A stretch of DNA of 64,000 nucleotides. It comes from G963701675 sp963701675 (GTDB taxonomy: Bacteria > Planctomycetota > Planctomycetia > Gemmatales > Gemmataceae). Positions 51,901 through 59,677 of the stretch are shown piece after piece (the stretch's first letter is position 1; each line of letters starts with the position of its first letter). The notes beneath the pieces were generated by a model, which was not told where the DNA came from, ran no database searches, and worked only from the letters and a program-made list of their open reading frames with translations. Position numbers and translations under genes: made by a program. The stretch covers positions 6,572,001-6,636,000 of the forward strand of contig OY969623.1 of the NCBI GenBank assembly GCA_963701675.1. The letters are read 5' to 3'.

Positions 51901-53585
51901 TACACACTAGCGGCGCCGATCTACTAGTGCGCTACGGTGAATTGCACGGCGTAACGTGGATTGGCAACATGGACCTGTCACAGTTTCCCTCGTCCGTGGT
52001 AGAACTTGACAGCAGTTTCCGATTGGACGGCACTGCTTACGTCGGCAATGCATTCGGTACAACCATCGCTCAAATACGCTTGTATTCGACGACTATCTCA
52101 AGTAATTCGACCGCGACGTTTGTGTTTGGAGCGCACCTCTCCAATGAATTCTCCATGTCCGGTCTGGTCACTCTTACACCTGCGGTCACGGTGACCGGAA
52201 AATCCGCGCAGTTTGAAGCCGGAGCCAGCTTTGTGAATCAAGGAACGATTGTTGCAGACGACGCTGATTCATTTTTCGAGTTCAAGTTCGGCACGTTTGT
52301 CAATCAGGGACTGCTTCGCGCTGCCGACGGCGCCACGATTCGCGTCGGCGGATCGTGGTCCAACACAGGGACCATCGAAGTGATTAATGGTAACTTCGAG
52401 ATGGGCGGAAGCTTCACGACAGCTGGATTGGGAACCCTAGTTCGTTCTGGCGGCTTCGTTTCGCTACATGGTATTCTGACGAATACGGGGAATATTCTGG
52501 CTTTCAACTCGCTTACTGGCTCGTGGCTTCTCCTAAACGGAACGATCATGGGAGGTATCATCACGCATTCCGACGGGGCCGCCCTGATTCCGACATCCTT
52601 GAGCGGAACATTGAACGGTGTAACTATCAACGGCGACCTTGACCTTACGCAAGGCTCCGGCGTATCCCTTATCATCTGGAATGGACTCACCCTGAACGGG
52701 GCTGCATATCTCGGAAACCAGACCGGCGCGTCCGATGGCAACCTCACGTTCTCCGGCTCCCAAACGTTGGGCACTGCGACCGGTGCGGTCATTGTGTTTG
52801 GCGGACACACCGGCAACGGGATCCTTGGATCGGGAGCATCGTCGCAAACGCTCACGATCGGCCCAAACGTGACCGTGCGCGGCAAGAACGGCCGGATCAC
52901 CACCGGAAACATGACCCTCGTAAATCATGGGACGATTTCGGCCGACACCCAAATGGGTGTGATCCAACTGATCGGGAAGGCGGTAAACAACGTCGGAGTG
53001 CTCAATGCAAGCAAGGGCGGGACGCTTTCTGCCGAGGGGATTACAGGGACGTTCACAAACAGCGGCCAGGTAACCATCGGCCCGCGCAGCAAACTTGCGC
53101 TTCTCGGCGCGTACACACAAACGGCAGGCGCCACCACGCTCCAGCGTGGCCAGTTCTCGGCGACCACAGTGAACATTATGGGTGGCACCCTAAGCGGAAC
53201 CGGTGTCGTGATTGGTAATGTCGTCAACGCCGGGCAGTTGCTGCCCGGCGGCCCCGCGAAAGCAGGAATGCTCGTTATCAAAGGCGACTACACGGAACTA
53301 GGGACGCTCGTCATCGACATCGGCGGAACCGCGGCCGGAGTTCAGCACGACAGACTCGTTGTCCAGGGAACTGCCATCTTAACGGGAGGTTCCCTCAGCG
53401 TTGGACTCATCGACGGTTTCGTCCCCGATCCCAACGTTCCAGATACCTTCGGCATTTTGTCATTCACATTGCACGCACCGAATGATGAATTCAATTCTTA
53501 CATAGGGCTCGACTTAGGTGGAGGCCTTTCGCTGCAGCCTGTGTACGGACCGAACGAACTAACGCTTGTTACGTCACTTACGTGA
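48975..53585 (+). CDS. Gene P: large beta-helix/autotransporter-like repeat protein
   Basis: This is the only plus-strand gene: 1,536 residues, intact. Residues 21-34 read R-L-S-V-E-A-L-E-D-R-E-A-P-A, the planctomycete-type N-terminal signature in its E-D-R form. W-I-G-G-S-G-D-W-N-N-G-S-N-W (38-51) follows, typical of the entry to bacterial beta-helix passenger domains. The body is rich in G, N, T and S and has five long repeats. Each opens with text like L-T-L-N-G-T-A-Y-I-G-N (near residues 158, 450, 752, 1014 and 1238) and contains a V-T-V-R-G-K-N-G-like strand and a G-S-W-x-L-x-G-G-T-I-x-G-G-I turn. The last 100 or so residues (L-L-P-G-G-P-A-K-A-G onward) resemble the closing segment of such proteins. 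No outer-membrane barrel is present. Function is probably an extracellular fibre or adhesin; I do not recognise a named family. Confidence 0.88.
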   Translation: MRRILEKRRRTSPAAVARWTRLSVEALEDREAPAVVTWIGGSGDWNNGSNWDTGLVPGSNDHAVIDKPDILVIHSAGTNSIQSLTIANNAFELTGGTLDVAGVVEGGTVLQLKGGTLANATVDGATNVLVSSSGSLRSVTINSVLNLAYVASAVSIYEGLTLNGVAYLGTPSSSGALGDLVFDGTQTLDGTGTVVFGGAPGNDIRVVSSNTTLTIAPGITIKGKYGAFSDGDGINNVQLINHGTIYSNAGGTIRLLNDSWINHGSIIGGSLELYGNWSTTTPLQLVEQGIFTLSGTWTNELGIHVEDSELRLEGFWTNLADITAVNSRVFFGSWGSEWTNLGSVNLIDCVTSLGTFNKTFTLAELGDFNRSGGTVFLHGTLDNTNTTLQFNAELGSWYLTGGQIHGGTITSADGERLLFSASGGRLKGVVMAHDMDLTVDSAFVEITNGIRFTNINIALGNAAESGAQLKYIGTQSWTGTANLVAGSKSTNAIFGSGSLTLGPGITIRGHSMTLGNVGGGLVTQGTVWADQPGGSFWFGAENLTNFGTIKASNGASLVLTNTWNTTSPINFSGNGNLTLDGSWTYGFPLNFTGQNLTLNGTWTYGFPLDFTGQNLTLGGAFTWTGPLSAVDAVVKIGTNANWSNTGVISVDQCDVTLGGIYSVNSLGTFQRIGGTVSHVGFLNNDNQTLNLNATTGSWVLSGGTIAGGIIQESEGAYLYPTAAGGLLSGFVTFNGDLDLSHANTVRVDVSGELTLNGTAYIGNAAGTTMGVLNIAGGTLLTSSAATIVFGGSTPNTFFVQEIGPNVTVRGKNGTIFGGVNFTNLGLIQADTLGGTIAIIAYGWNNSGGTIHAINGANLTLNGSFTITSPLSINGGGTLSLIGAWSNTSAVSAVGGRVNLGLQWSTMAWSNSGTISITDTILYLYGAMSTPGLGDIQRSGGTIYLAGDLNNAGSTLTMNNETGDWIVEQATIVGGTVHTSGADLLVRYGELHGVTWIGNMDLSQFPSSVVELDSSFRLDGTAYVGNAFGTTIAQIRLYSTTISSNSTATFVFGAHLSNEFSMSGLVTLTPAVTVTGKSAQFEAGASFVNQGTIVADDADSFFEFKFGTFVNQGLLRAADGATIRVGGSWSNTGTIEVINGNFEMGGSFTTAGLGTLVRSGGFVSLHGILTNTGNILAFNSLTGSWLLLNGTIMGGIITHSDGAALIPTSLSGTLNGVTINGDLDLTQGSGVSLIIWNGLTLNGAAYLGNQTGASDGNLTFSGSQTLGTATGAVIVFGGHTGNGILGSGASSQTLTIGPNVTVRGKNGRITTGNMTLVNHGTISADTQMGVIQLIGKAVNNVGVLNASKGGTLSAEGITGTFTNSGQVTIGPRSKLALLGAYTQTAGATTLQRGQFSATTVNIMGGTLSGTGVVIGNVVNAGQLLPGGPAKAGMLVIKGDYTELGTLVIDIGGTAAGVQHDRLVVQGTAILTGGSLSVGLIDGFVPDPNVPDTFGILSFTLHAPNDEFNSYIGLDLGGGLSLQPVYGPNELTLVTSLT
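50701..50813 (+). repeat. Tandem 57-bp duplication inside gene P
   Basis: Two adjacent 56-57-bp units encode near-identical 19-residue strands, each containing W-T-Y-G-F-P-L-[ND]-F-T-G-Q. A third unit starts (N-L-T-L-G-G) and then diverges. The copies differ at several silent sites, so the duplication is not brand new. It adds one turn to the predicted helix. Confidence 0.7.
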
Positions 53586-53652
53586 AAACCGCGGAGGTTC
53601 AGTGCGTAGGTAGAATGAGCGCCTCCTCTCGGAGCGGGCCATCTCCGTCACT

Positions 53653-56600
53653 TCAAACCGCCTCTTCCAGCGCCACATCAATCGTTGCGTCGATTTGATC
53701 CACACGCGTCACCCGGGTGATGCGTCTCGAAACGAGTTTTCGGTTAGGCGCGGATTCCACGGAGGAATCCATTTTGACGCTCTGCCGCGTGTGCACTTCC
53801 GTCGTGCCCAGTTTCGGATTTCGAGCCTCGGGATCGCCGTTCTGATCGGTGAATCCAACTGTGTCGGACGGCCCATTCCCGATCGGCAGCGGCGCCCAGT
53901 CGGCGGCGTTGAAGACGACCGCAAAACCGTCCTGATTCTGTATCACCAGGTCCGGGAAGCCGTCCTCATTGAAGTCGCCTGCACGTAAAGTTCCAGGGAA
54001 TTGCCCGTCGACATAGGGCGTCGGATCACCAAGCGTTCCGTCGCCGTTGCCGATAAGCACGGCGAGCGTTCCGAGCGTCGCGAAACCGAAATGGCTCACC
54101 GCCACGTCGATGTTGCCGTCGCCGTTGAAGTCGGCAACAGCAACGTCTCCCACGTTCGCGCCTCCCGCGTAACCCACCGGCGACAAGAATGTACCTTGCC
54201 CCGTTCCGATTAGGACCGTCACACTTGGGTTGGGGAACAAATTGCCCACCACAAGGTCAAGGATGCCGTCGCCGTTCATATCGGCGGCGTCCACGGACAC
54301 GGGAGACGTTCCGGCGGCAAAACTCGGCGCCCGGCGGAAGTGGCCGGTGCCGCTGCCGCGAAGGATGGTTACGGTTTGGCTGCCCGAATTGGCAACTGCG
54401 ATGTCCAGTCGGCCATCGCCGTTGAAATCGGCGAGTGTCAAGTCCATCGGGCCTGAGCCTACCGCCCACACGCTTCGCGGTTTGAACGTGCCGTTGCCGT
54501 TACCGAGCAAGACGCTGACGGTGCCGGGGTCTTGGTTGTTGGTGATAGCAAGATCGGGGAATCCGTCGGAATTGAAGTCACCTGTGCCGGCCGCGGAGGC
54601 GAACGAGCCGGGCGAGAACAATACATTCGATTGAAACACGCCGTCTCGATTGAGCAGAATGGCTACGTGGTCCATGATTCCGCCTTTGTCGACGGGCACG
54701 GCGAGGTCGAGATCGCCATTGCCATCGAAGTCACCGGCAGCCAGATCAAAAGCCGAACCATTCGGGGTTGTGTACTGTAGAGGACTCTTGAAGGTGCCGT
54801 CGCCATTGCCGCGCAGGACGCCGATTCTTTCGGAATTCAAATTCGCCGCGGCAATATCGAGATTACCATCCCCATCAAAATCGCCGACATCGCCTCCGGT
54901 CGGATAATCGCCGGCCGACGACTGAGCGGTGGAATGGAACGCGCCATTGCCGTTCCCGAGGAGCATGGTGACCACATTTAGCTGCGATACAAGCGCGGCG
55001 ACATCGACGTTGCCGTCGTTGTTGAAATCGCCGCCGACGATCTTCCAGAGTTGGCCACCCACGCCGTACGTAGCTGTGGGCTGGAAGGTGCCGTTGCCGT
55101 TGCCGATGAGAACACCGACGGTGCCGTTGTTGCTCCCCGTGCCAATATCGTCGTTGCCGTCGTTGTTGAAATCGGCGACAAACACGGAGTGGGTCGTGAA
55201 GCCACCTACACCGTGGACTTGTGGCGCTTGGAAACTCCCGTCGCCATTTCCGATCAAGACGGTCGCGGTGCCCGGTGAAAACCGAACGGCAACAGCGAGG
55301 TCCTCAACGTTGTCGCCATTGAAGTCCCCCACTTTCACCTCGGCGGCATTGTCACCCACTGGGTAATTCACCGCGGCAAGGAATGTCCCATTTTCCGCGT
55401 TTAATAAGACGGAGACGTTGTCGGAACCCCAATTGGCCACCGCCAGATCGGCCCAACCATCGGCGTTGAAGTCCCCCGTGGTAAGTCGGTGAGAAGTGCC
55501 CCCGGTCGGATAGCTTACGGGTGCTCCGAACGTGCCGACGCCATTTCCCATAAGGATCGTGGCACGCCCAGCGCCGTCATAGTTCGCAACGGCAACGTCG
55601 AGATCACCGTCGTTATCGAAATCAGCGATAGCGGTTGCGTGGGCATCGGCTCCGGCCGCGTAGGGCGAATAAGGAAAGAAGCCGCCGCCGGGCGCACCGA
55701 ACAAGATCGATCCGGCTTCCCCGAAGGAACCGCCTACCTGAGTTACGGCGAGATCGGGCACGCCGTCGACATTGAAATCCGCGGATGCGAAAGCGAATGA
55801 ATCAGACCCGACCGGATACCTTGTCTCGGCGCCGAATTTACCGCCGGCGAGACCCGGAAGAACAGCAACGTCATCCCCGGCCGATTTCGCAATATCAACC
55901 CGCCCATCGCCCGTGAAGTCCTTCACGAGAAGTCCCGATCCGCTGCCAACCGAATACTGGACGGCGGCGCGGAATGTTCCGTCACCGAGGCCCAGCATCA
56001 CGCTCGCCGTACTGCTATTGGTGGCGTCGGCGATATCACCGATCCCATCGGCATTGAAATCCCCAACGGCCACGCCGACCGAATACCCGGCGGACGCGTA
56101 GGCTACCCTCGGTTTGAAGGTGGCGTCGCCACGGCCCAGAAGCACACTGACCGTTGTGTTGATCGTGTTGCCGACCGCGAGGTCGACGTTGCCGTCACCG
56201 TCGAAATCCGTCGTTGCCACTCCGCCTGGCCTCTGTCCTACCGTTACATCAACAGGTGCCTGGAATGTGCCGTTGCCGTTATTCAATAACACGCTCAATC
56301 CCGGGACGCTGTTGACGTTATTGGTTGCGGCGATCTCCGGCGCATTGTCGCCGTTGAAATCACCCACGGCCAACGAATAGGGACGCATCCCCGCGGGATA
56401 GGCGACGCGCGGAGCAAACGACCCGTCGCCGTTGCCGTGCAACACACTGACCTCGTTCGTGTATTGGTTTGCGGCGACGATATCGAGATCACTGTCGCCG
56501 TCCAGATCACTGGTCTCCAGGTCGAAGATATGCTTCCCGGCCGCGAAACTTACCAGCGGTTGAAACGTTCCGTTGCCGTTTCCAAGAAACACGTTGACCG

Positions 56601-57114
56601 TCGCAAAGTTCGCATCAGTGCCAACGGCGATGTCGGGAAGGAGGTCCCCGTCAAAGTCGCCGACCGTCACGGCGGTCGGCTTTTCGCCGACGGTGTAGCT
56701 GATTTCGGGTAAGAAGGTGCCGTCCCCGTTTCCAAGCAGGATGCCCACCGTCCCGATATGTTGCGGAAATGCTCCTAAGTTCGCGGCAACGAGGTCGGCG
56801 TTGCCGTCGCCGTTCATGTCGGCCGAGGTCACCGCGCGGGTGTGATTGCCGGTGCTGTATGACGCGGTCGGCTGAAATGAACCATCGCCGTTGGCCATCA
56901 GCACGCTAACCAAGCCGGTGCCGGTCAATCTGCCGAAAGCCATGTCGTCGGCGCCGTCATTGTTGAAATCCGCCGCCGTCACACTCGTGATAGAGTCACC
57001 GACGGTGTGTACGGATGCGCCGTAAAAGCTCGGCACATCGCGGCGCTCGAGCCGTTCCAGCAACAAGCGCGGCTTCCAAGTTTTTTTCGGGAGTCGAGAA
57101 AATCGGCGAGTCAT
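53653..57114 (-). CDS. Gene Q: FG-GAP repeat protein, 21 repeats
   Basis: An intact gene of 1,153 residues. The ATG at 57112-57114 (complement) is preceded by GGAGGAGG and is preferred over a frame extension of 74 codons that overlaps gene R. The N-terminus M-T-R-R-F-S-R-L-P-K-K-T-W and L-L-L-E-R-L-E-R-R-D-V-P-S-F resemble B and I. I count 21 loops, and the variant blade L-R-G-S-G-T-G-H-F-R-R-A is repeat 18, as in I. It closes with A-D-W-A-P-L-P-I-G-N-G-P. The tail has S-R-R-I-T-R-V and ends I-D-V-A-L-E-E-A-V. It converges on P with 67 bp between the two stops; that gap shows only a weak CTCC/GGAG stem. It follows R by 28 bp and is probably co-transcribed with it. Confidence 0.93.
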   Translation of the reverse strand: MTRRFSRLPKKTWKPRLLLERLERRDVPSFYGASVHTVGDSITSVTAADFNNDGADDMAFGRLTGTGLVSVLMANGDGSFQPTASYSTGNHTRAVTSADMNGDGNADLVAANLGAFPQHIGTVGILLGNGDGTFLPEISYTVGEKPTAVTVGDFDGDLLPDIAVGTDANFATVNVFLGNGNGTFQPLVSFAAGKHIFDLETSDLDGDSDLDIVAANQYTNEVSVLHGNGDGSFAPRVAYPAGMRPYSLAVGDFNGDNAPEIAATNNVNSVPGLSVLLNNGNGTFQAPVDVTVGQRPGGVATTDFDGDGNVDLAVGNTINTTVSVLLGRGDATFKPRVAYASAGYSVGVAVGDFNADGIGDIADATNSSTASVMLGLGDGTFRAAVQYSVGSGSGLLVKDFTGDGRVDIAKSAGDDVAVLPGLAGGKFGAETRYPVGSDSFAFASADFNVDGVPDLAVTQVGGSFGEAGSILFGAPGGGFFPYSPYAAGADAHATAIADFDNDGDLDVAVANYDGAGRATILMGNGVGTFGAPVSYPTGGTSHRLTTGDFNADGWADLAVANWGSDNVSVLLNAENGTFLAAVNYPVGDNAAEVKVGDFNGDNVEDLAVAVRFSPGTATVLIGNGDGSFQAPQVHGVGGFTTHSVFVADFNNDGNDDIGTGSNNGTVGVLIGNGNGTFQPTATYGVGGQLWKIVGGDFNNDGNVDVAALVSQLNVVTMLLGNGNGAFHSTAQSSAGDYPTGGDVGDFDGDGNLDIAAANLNSERIGVLRGNGDGTFKSPLQYTTPNGSAFDLAAGDFDGNGDLDLAVPVDKGGIMDHVAILLNRDGVFQSNVLFSPGSFASAAGTGDFNSDGFPDLAITNNQDPGTVSVLLGNGNGTFKPRSVWAVGSGPMDLTLADFNGDGRLDIAVANSGSQTVTILRGSGTGHFRRAPSFAAGTSPVSVDAADMNGDGILDLVVGNLFPNPSVTVLIGTGQGTFLSPVGYAGGANVGDVAVADFNGDGNIDVAVSHFGFATLGTLAVLIGNGDGTLGDPTPYVDGQFPGTLRAGDFNEDGFPDLVIQNQDGFAVVFNAADWAPLPIGNGPSDTVGFTDQNGDPEARNPKLGTTEVHTRQSVKMDSSVESAPNRKLVSRRITRVTRVDQIDATIDVALEEAV

Positions 57115-57142
57115 GGGAATCCTCCTCCATTTTGGTTGGTGT

Positions 57143-59464
57143 TCACATCGACTGTGTCGAAAACAAATCAAACGCCAAGATGTTCGGTGCAATCCCCGCG
57201 ATGCGGGTGATGTGACGGAACACGTGCTTCGGCGTAGGTGATGGCAAGGGCAAGCTCTCATTTGCGACCACCATGTTCGGGCGGTGTGTGCCTTGAATTG
57301 TCGCAAGGGACTGCGGCTTCGCCGAGGCGCCGACATTAAACGGCGCGGCCGGCCGTGGCCCGTCGCCGATCGGCAGCGGCGGCCAGATGGTATCGTTGAC
57401 GAGTACGGTTACAACTATGCCGCCGATGGCCAAGTCGAGGTAACTGTCACCGTTCACATCGGCGACGGCCACAAACACCGGCGAACTGACGGCGTAATTC
57501 GTCGCGGGGGCGAATATGCCATTTCCAGAATTGAACAGCACGCTAACGTGGGGTGATTGGCTATTAGGAACGATGACGTCGAGATCCGAGTCGTTCTCCA
57601 GATCGCCCAGCGTCACGGCCTGGGGCTGAGTGCCAACCGCGTAATGGGTCGGCGCGGCAAACGTCCCGTTTCCGTTGTTGCGCAGCACGCTCATCGTGTT
57701 GGAAACCCGATTAGCGACGGCGAGGTCAAGGTCCCGGTCTCCGTCGAGGTCCCCGATCGCAATCCCCGAAGGCTGTTGGCCTGCCACGTAGGCAATGAAG
57801 GGCGCAAACGAGCCATCGCCGTTGTTGGAAAACACAGCCACGCCATTAAAGACAGCTACTGCGATGTCGAGGTCTTGGTCTCCATCTAGGTCACCCATCG
57901 CTACCGATTGAGGATTGCTAAGTCCTGCATAGTTCACGGCCGGCGCGAAAGTCCCATTTCCATTGTTCCTCAGGATGGAAATGGTATCGTCGGTGAATTC
58001 GTTAGCGGCCACGATGTCGAGATCGTTGTCGCCGTCTAGATCCCCCATTGCTACCGAGATAGTTTCATCGCCGGTGGCATAGATAGTGGATGCGGCAAAC
58101 GTCCCATTACCGTTGTTCAGCCACACCCTCACGCCGCCGGAGGAAAGTTCTGCGATGCCGCCGGCAATGTCCAGGTCGAGATCACCATCGAGGTCCCCGA
58201 TCGTAAGAGATTCGACGTCCCCGGATGCGCCATAATTCGTCGGCGCCGCGAACGTCCCGCCCCCGAGGTTCAGCAGCACAAACATGCCGCCGCTTGAATC
58301 GGCGACCGCCAGGTCAATATCGCCATCGGCATCCAGGTCTCCGGATGTCACGCCATGGGCGAAGCCGTCGACAACGTAAGTCTTCGCCGCGAGGAAAACT
58401 CCGCCGCCCAGGTTTCGTAAGATGCTCACGTCGTCGGACGTGTTGGCGACGGCAAGGTCAAGGTCTTGGTCTCCATCGAGGTCGCCGATCGTCACGGATT
58501 CAGGTTCGGCTCCCGCAGCATAAGTTTGGGGTGGTGCAAACCATCCATCCCCATTGTTCAACAGCACCGCTACGCCGGCACCGACACCCGCAAGGTCAAG
58601 GTCCAAGTCCCCATCCAAGTCCCCGAGTGCAACGGCGACCATATTGCCGCTAGGCTGATACGACGCCGGATAGAAGGATCCGTTGCCTTCGTTCATCAGC
58701 ACTCCCACAATCTCGATCGACGATCTTGGAAACACGATGTCTCGGTACAGATCACCGTTGAGATCCCCCAGCGCGACGAAATTTGCGCCGGTCGCCGTAT
58801 AAGTCGCCGGCGCCCCAAAAGTGCCGTTCCCCTGGTTGTGCAGGACGCCGACGGTGGAGCCATTGGCGGTGACGACATCGAGGTCGCTGTCGCCGTCCAT
58901 ATCGTCGATGGCGACCCAACTTGGTTGACCTCCCGCGGGAAAGCTCGTCATATCGGCGAATGTTCCATCGCCCTGGTTGTAGAGCACTTGAATCACGCTC
59001 GTCCACGCTGCCACGACGATGTCAAGATCCTGGTCGCCGTCAAGATCGCCAACGGCAATGGAGCGTGGATCGATACCCGCGGGGAAGTGAGTGGCCGGAC
59101 TCAGTGTGCCATTCCCTTGGTTGAGCAACACGCTCACCGTGTCGGCGACGAAGTTCGCCGTGGCGACGTCCGTATCCCCGTCACCGTCGAAATCACCGAC
59201 GGCCACCGACCGCGGACTGCTTCCGACGCCGTATTGCACCGGGCGACGGAAGCCGCCTGAACCATTCGCACGTAGCATGCTGACGGTGTTTCCATCTCTG
59301 TTGACGGAGACCAGATCGAGGTCCTGATCCCCGTCCATGTCCGCCATCGCCACTTCAACCGGCCCGTTCCCGGCGGGAAAGCTCGGCGCGGAAATGAAAC
59401 TTGGCGTGGTACGATCCTCGAGCCGATCGATCCGAAGGCGAGTTCTGAAGCTTCGTGAACGCAT
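57143..59464 (-). CDS. Gene R: divergent FG-GAP repeat protein, 14 aspartate-rich repeats
   Basis: An intact gene of 773 residues. The ATG at 59462-59464 (complement) has AGGAGG eight bases upstream, giving M-R-S-R-S-F-R-T-R-L. The signature is the other planctomycete form, I-D-R-L-E-D-R-T-T-P-S-F. It has 14 repeats, most with the loop G-D-L-D-G-D-x-D-L-D, more acidic and more uniform than in the neighbours. The variant blade L-R-A-N-G-S-G-G-F-R-R-P is repeat 1. It closes with T-I-W-P-P-L-P-I-G-D-G-P. Its tail has F-R-H-I-T-R-I and ends L-F-S-T-Q-S-M, so the end module is shared despite the different body. Conserved element copy 3 lies 137 bp upstream. Confidence 0.92.
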   Translation of the reverse strand: MRSRSFRTRLRIDRLEDRTTPSFISAPSFPAGNGPVEVAMADMDGDQDLDLVSVNRDGNTVSMLRANGSGGFRRPVQYGVGSSPRSVAVGDFDGDGDTDVATANFVADTVSVLLNQGNGTLSPATHFPAGIDPRSIAVGDLDGDQDLDIVVAAWTSVIQVLYNQGDGTFADMTSFPAGGQPSWVAIDDMDGDSDLDVVTANGSTVGVLHNQGNGTFGAPATYTATGANFVALGDLNGDLYRDIVFPRSSIEIVGVLMNEGNGSFYPASYQPSGNMVAVALGDLDGDLDLDLAGVGAGVAVLLNNGDGWFAPPQTYAAGAEPESVTIGDLDGDQDLDLAVANTSDDVSILRNLGGGVFLAAKTYVVDGFAHGVTSGDLDADGDIDLAVADSSGGMFVLLNLGGGTFAAPTNYGASGDVESLTIGDLDGDLDLDIAGGIAELSSGGVRVWLNNGNGTFAASTIYATGDETISVAMGDLDGDNDLDIVAANEFTDDTISILRNNGNGTFAPAVNYAGLSNPQSVAMGDLDGDQDLDIAVAVFNGVAVFSNNGDGSFAPFIAYVAGQQPSGIAIGDLDGDRDLDLAVANRVSNTMSVLRNNGNGTFAAPTHYAVGTQPQAVTLGDLENDSDLDVIVPNSQSPHVSVLFNSGNGIFAPATNYAVSSPVFVAVADVNGDSYLDLAIGGIVVTVLVNDTIWPPLPIGDGPRPAAPFNVGASAKPQSLATIQGTHRPNMVVANESLPLPSPTPKHVFRHITRIAGIAPNILAFDLFSTQSM

Positions 59465-59600
59465 CGCAAACACCTCCTCTTACGTGCTAGAGCAATGAAT
59501 CAAAATCAGCGGTGGCGAGAACTGCGGCGAGTAGATTGACGTCGAGACGACTACTGTGCCCCCTTTTCCGGAACCGATACCTCCACCTACGCGTACGAGT

Positions 59601-59665
59601 CCCTAATAGTAAAGGGTGATTTGGAGCCAAAACCGGACGCGCGAGTTCGTGTTTTTTGAAATTTC
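59601..59665 (-). promoter_or_regulatory. Conserved intergenic element, copy 3 (upstream of R)
   Basis: The plus strand begins CCCTAATAGTAAAGGGTGAT and contains AAAACCGGACGCGCGAGTTC and a T6 run. It sits in the 213-bp gap between R and S, 137 bp before the start of R. Read toward R, it ends TTTACTATTAGGG, in which TACTAT is the best -10 candidate of the three copies. Confidence 0.5.
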
Positions 59666-59677
59666 TCTATGTGACCT

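Noticed and set aside
53000..53585. Outer-membrane autotransporter barrel at the end of gene P
   Set aside because: The last residues show a compact beta-rich cap (G-D-Y-T-E-L-G onward), with no run of amphipathic strands and no terminal aromatic, so it is not a type V secretion barrel.
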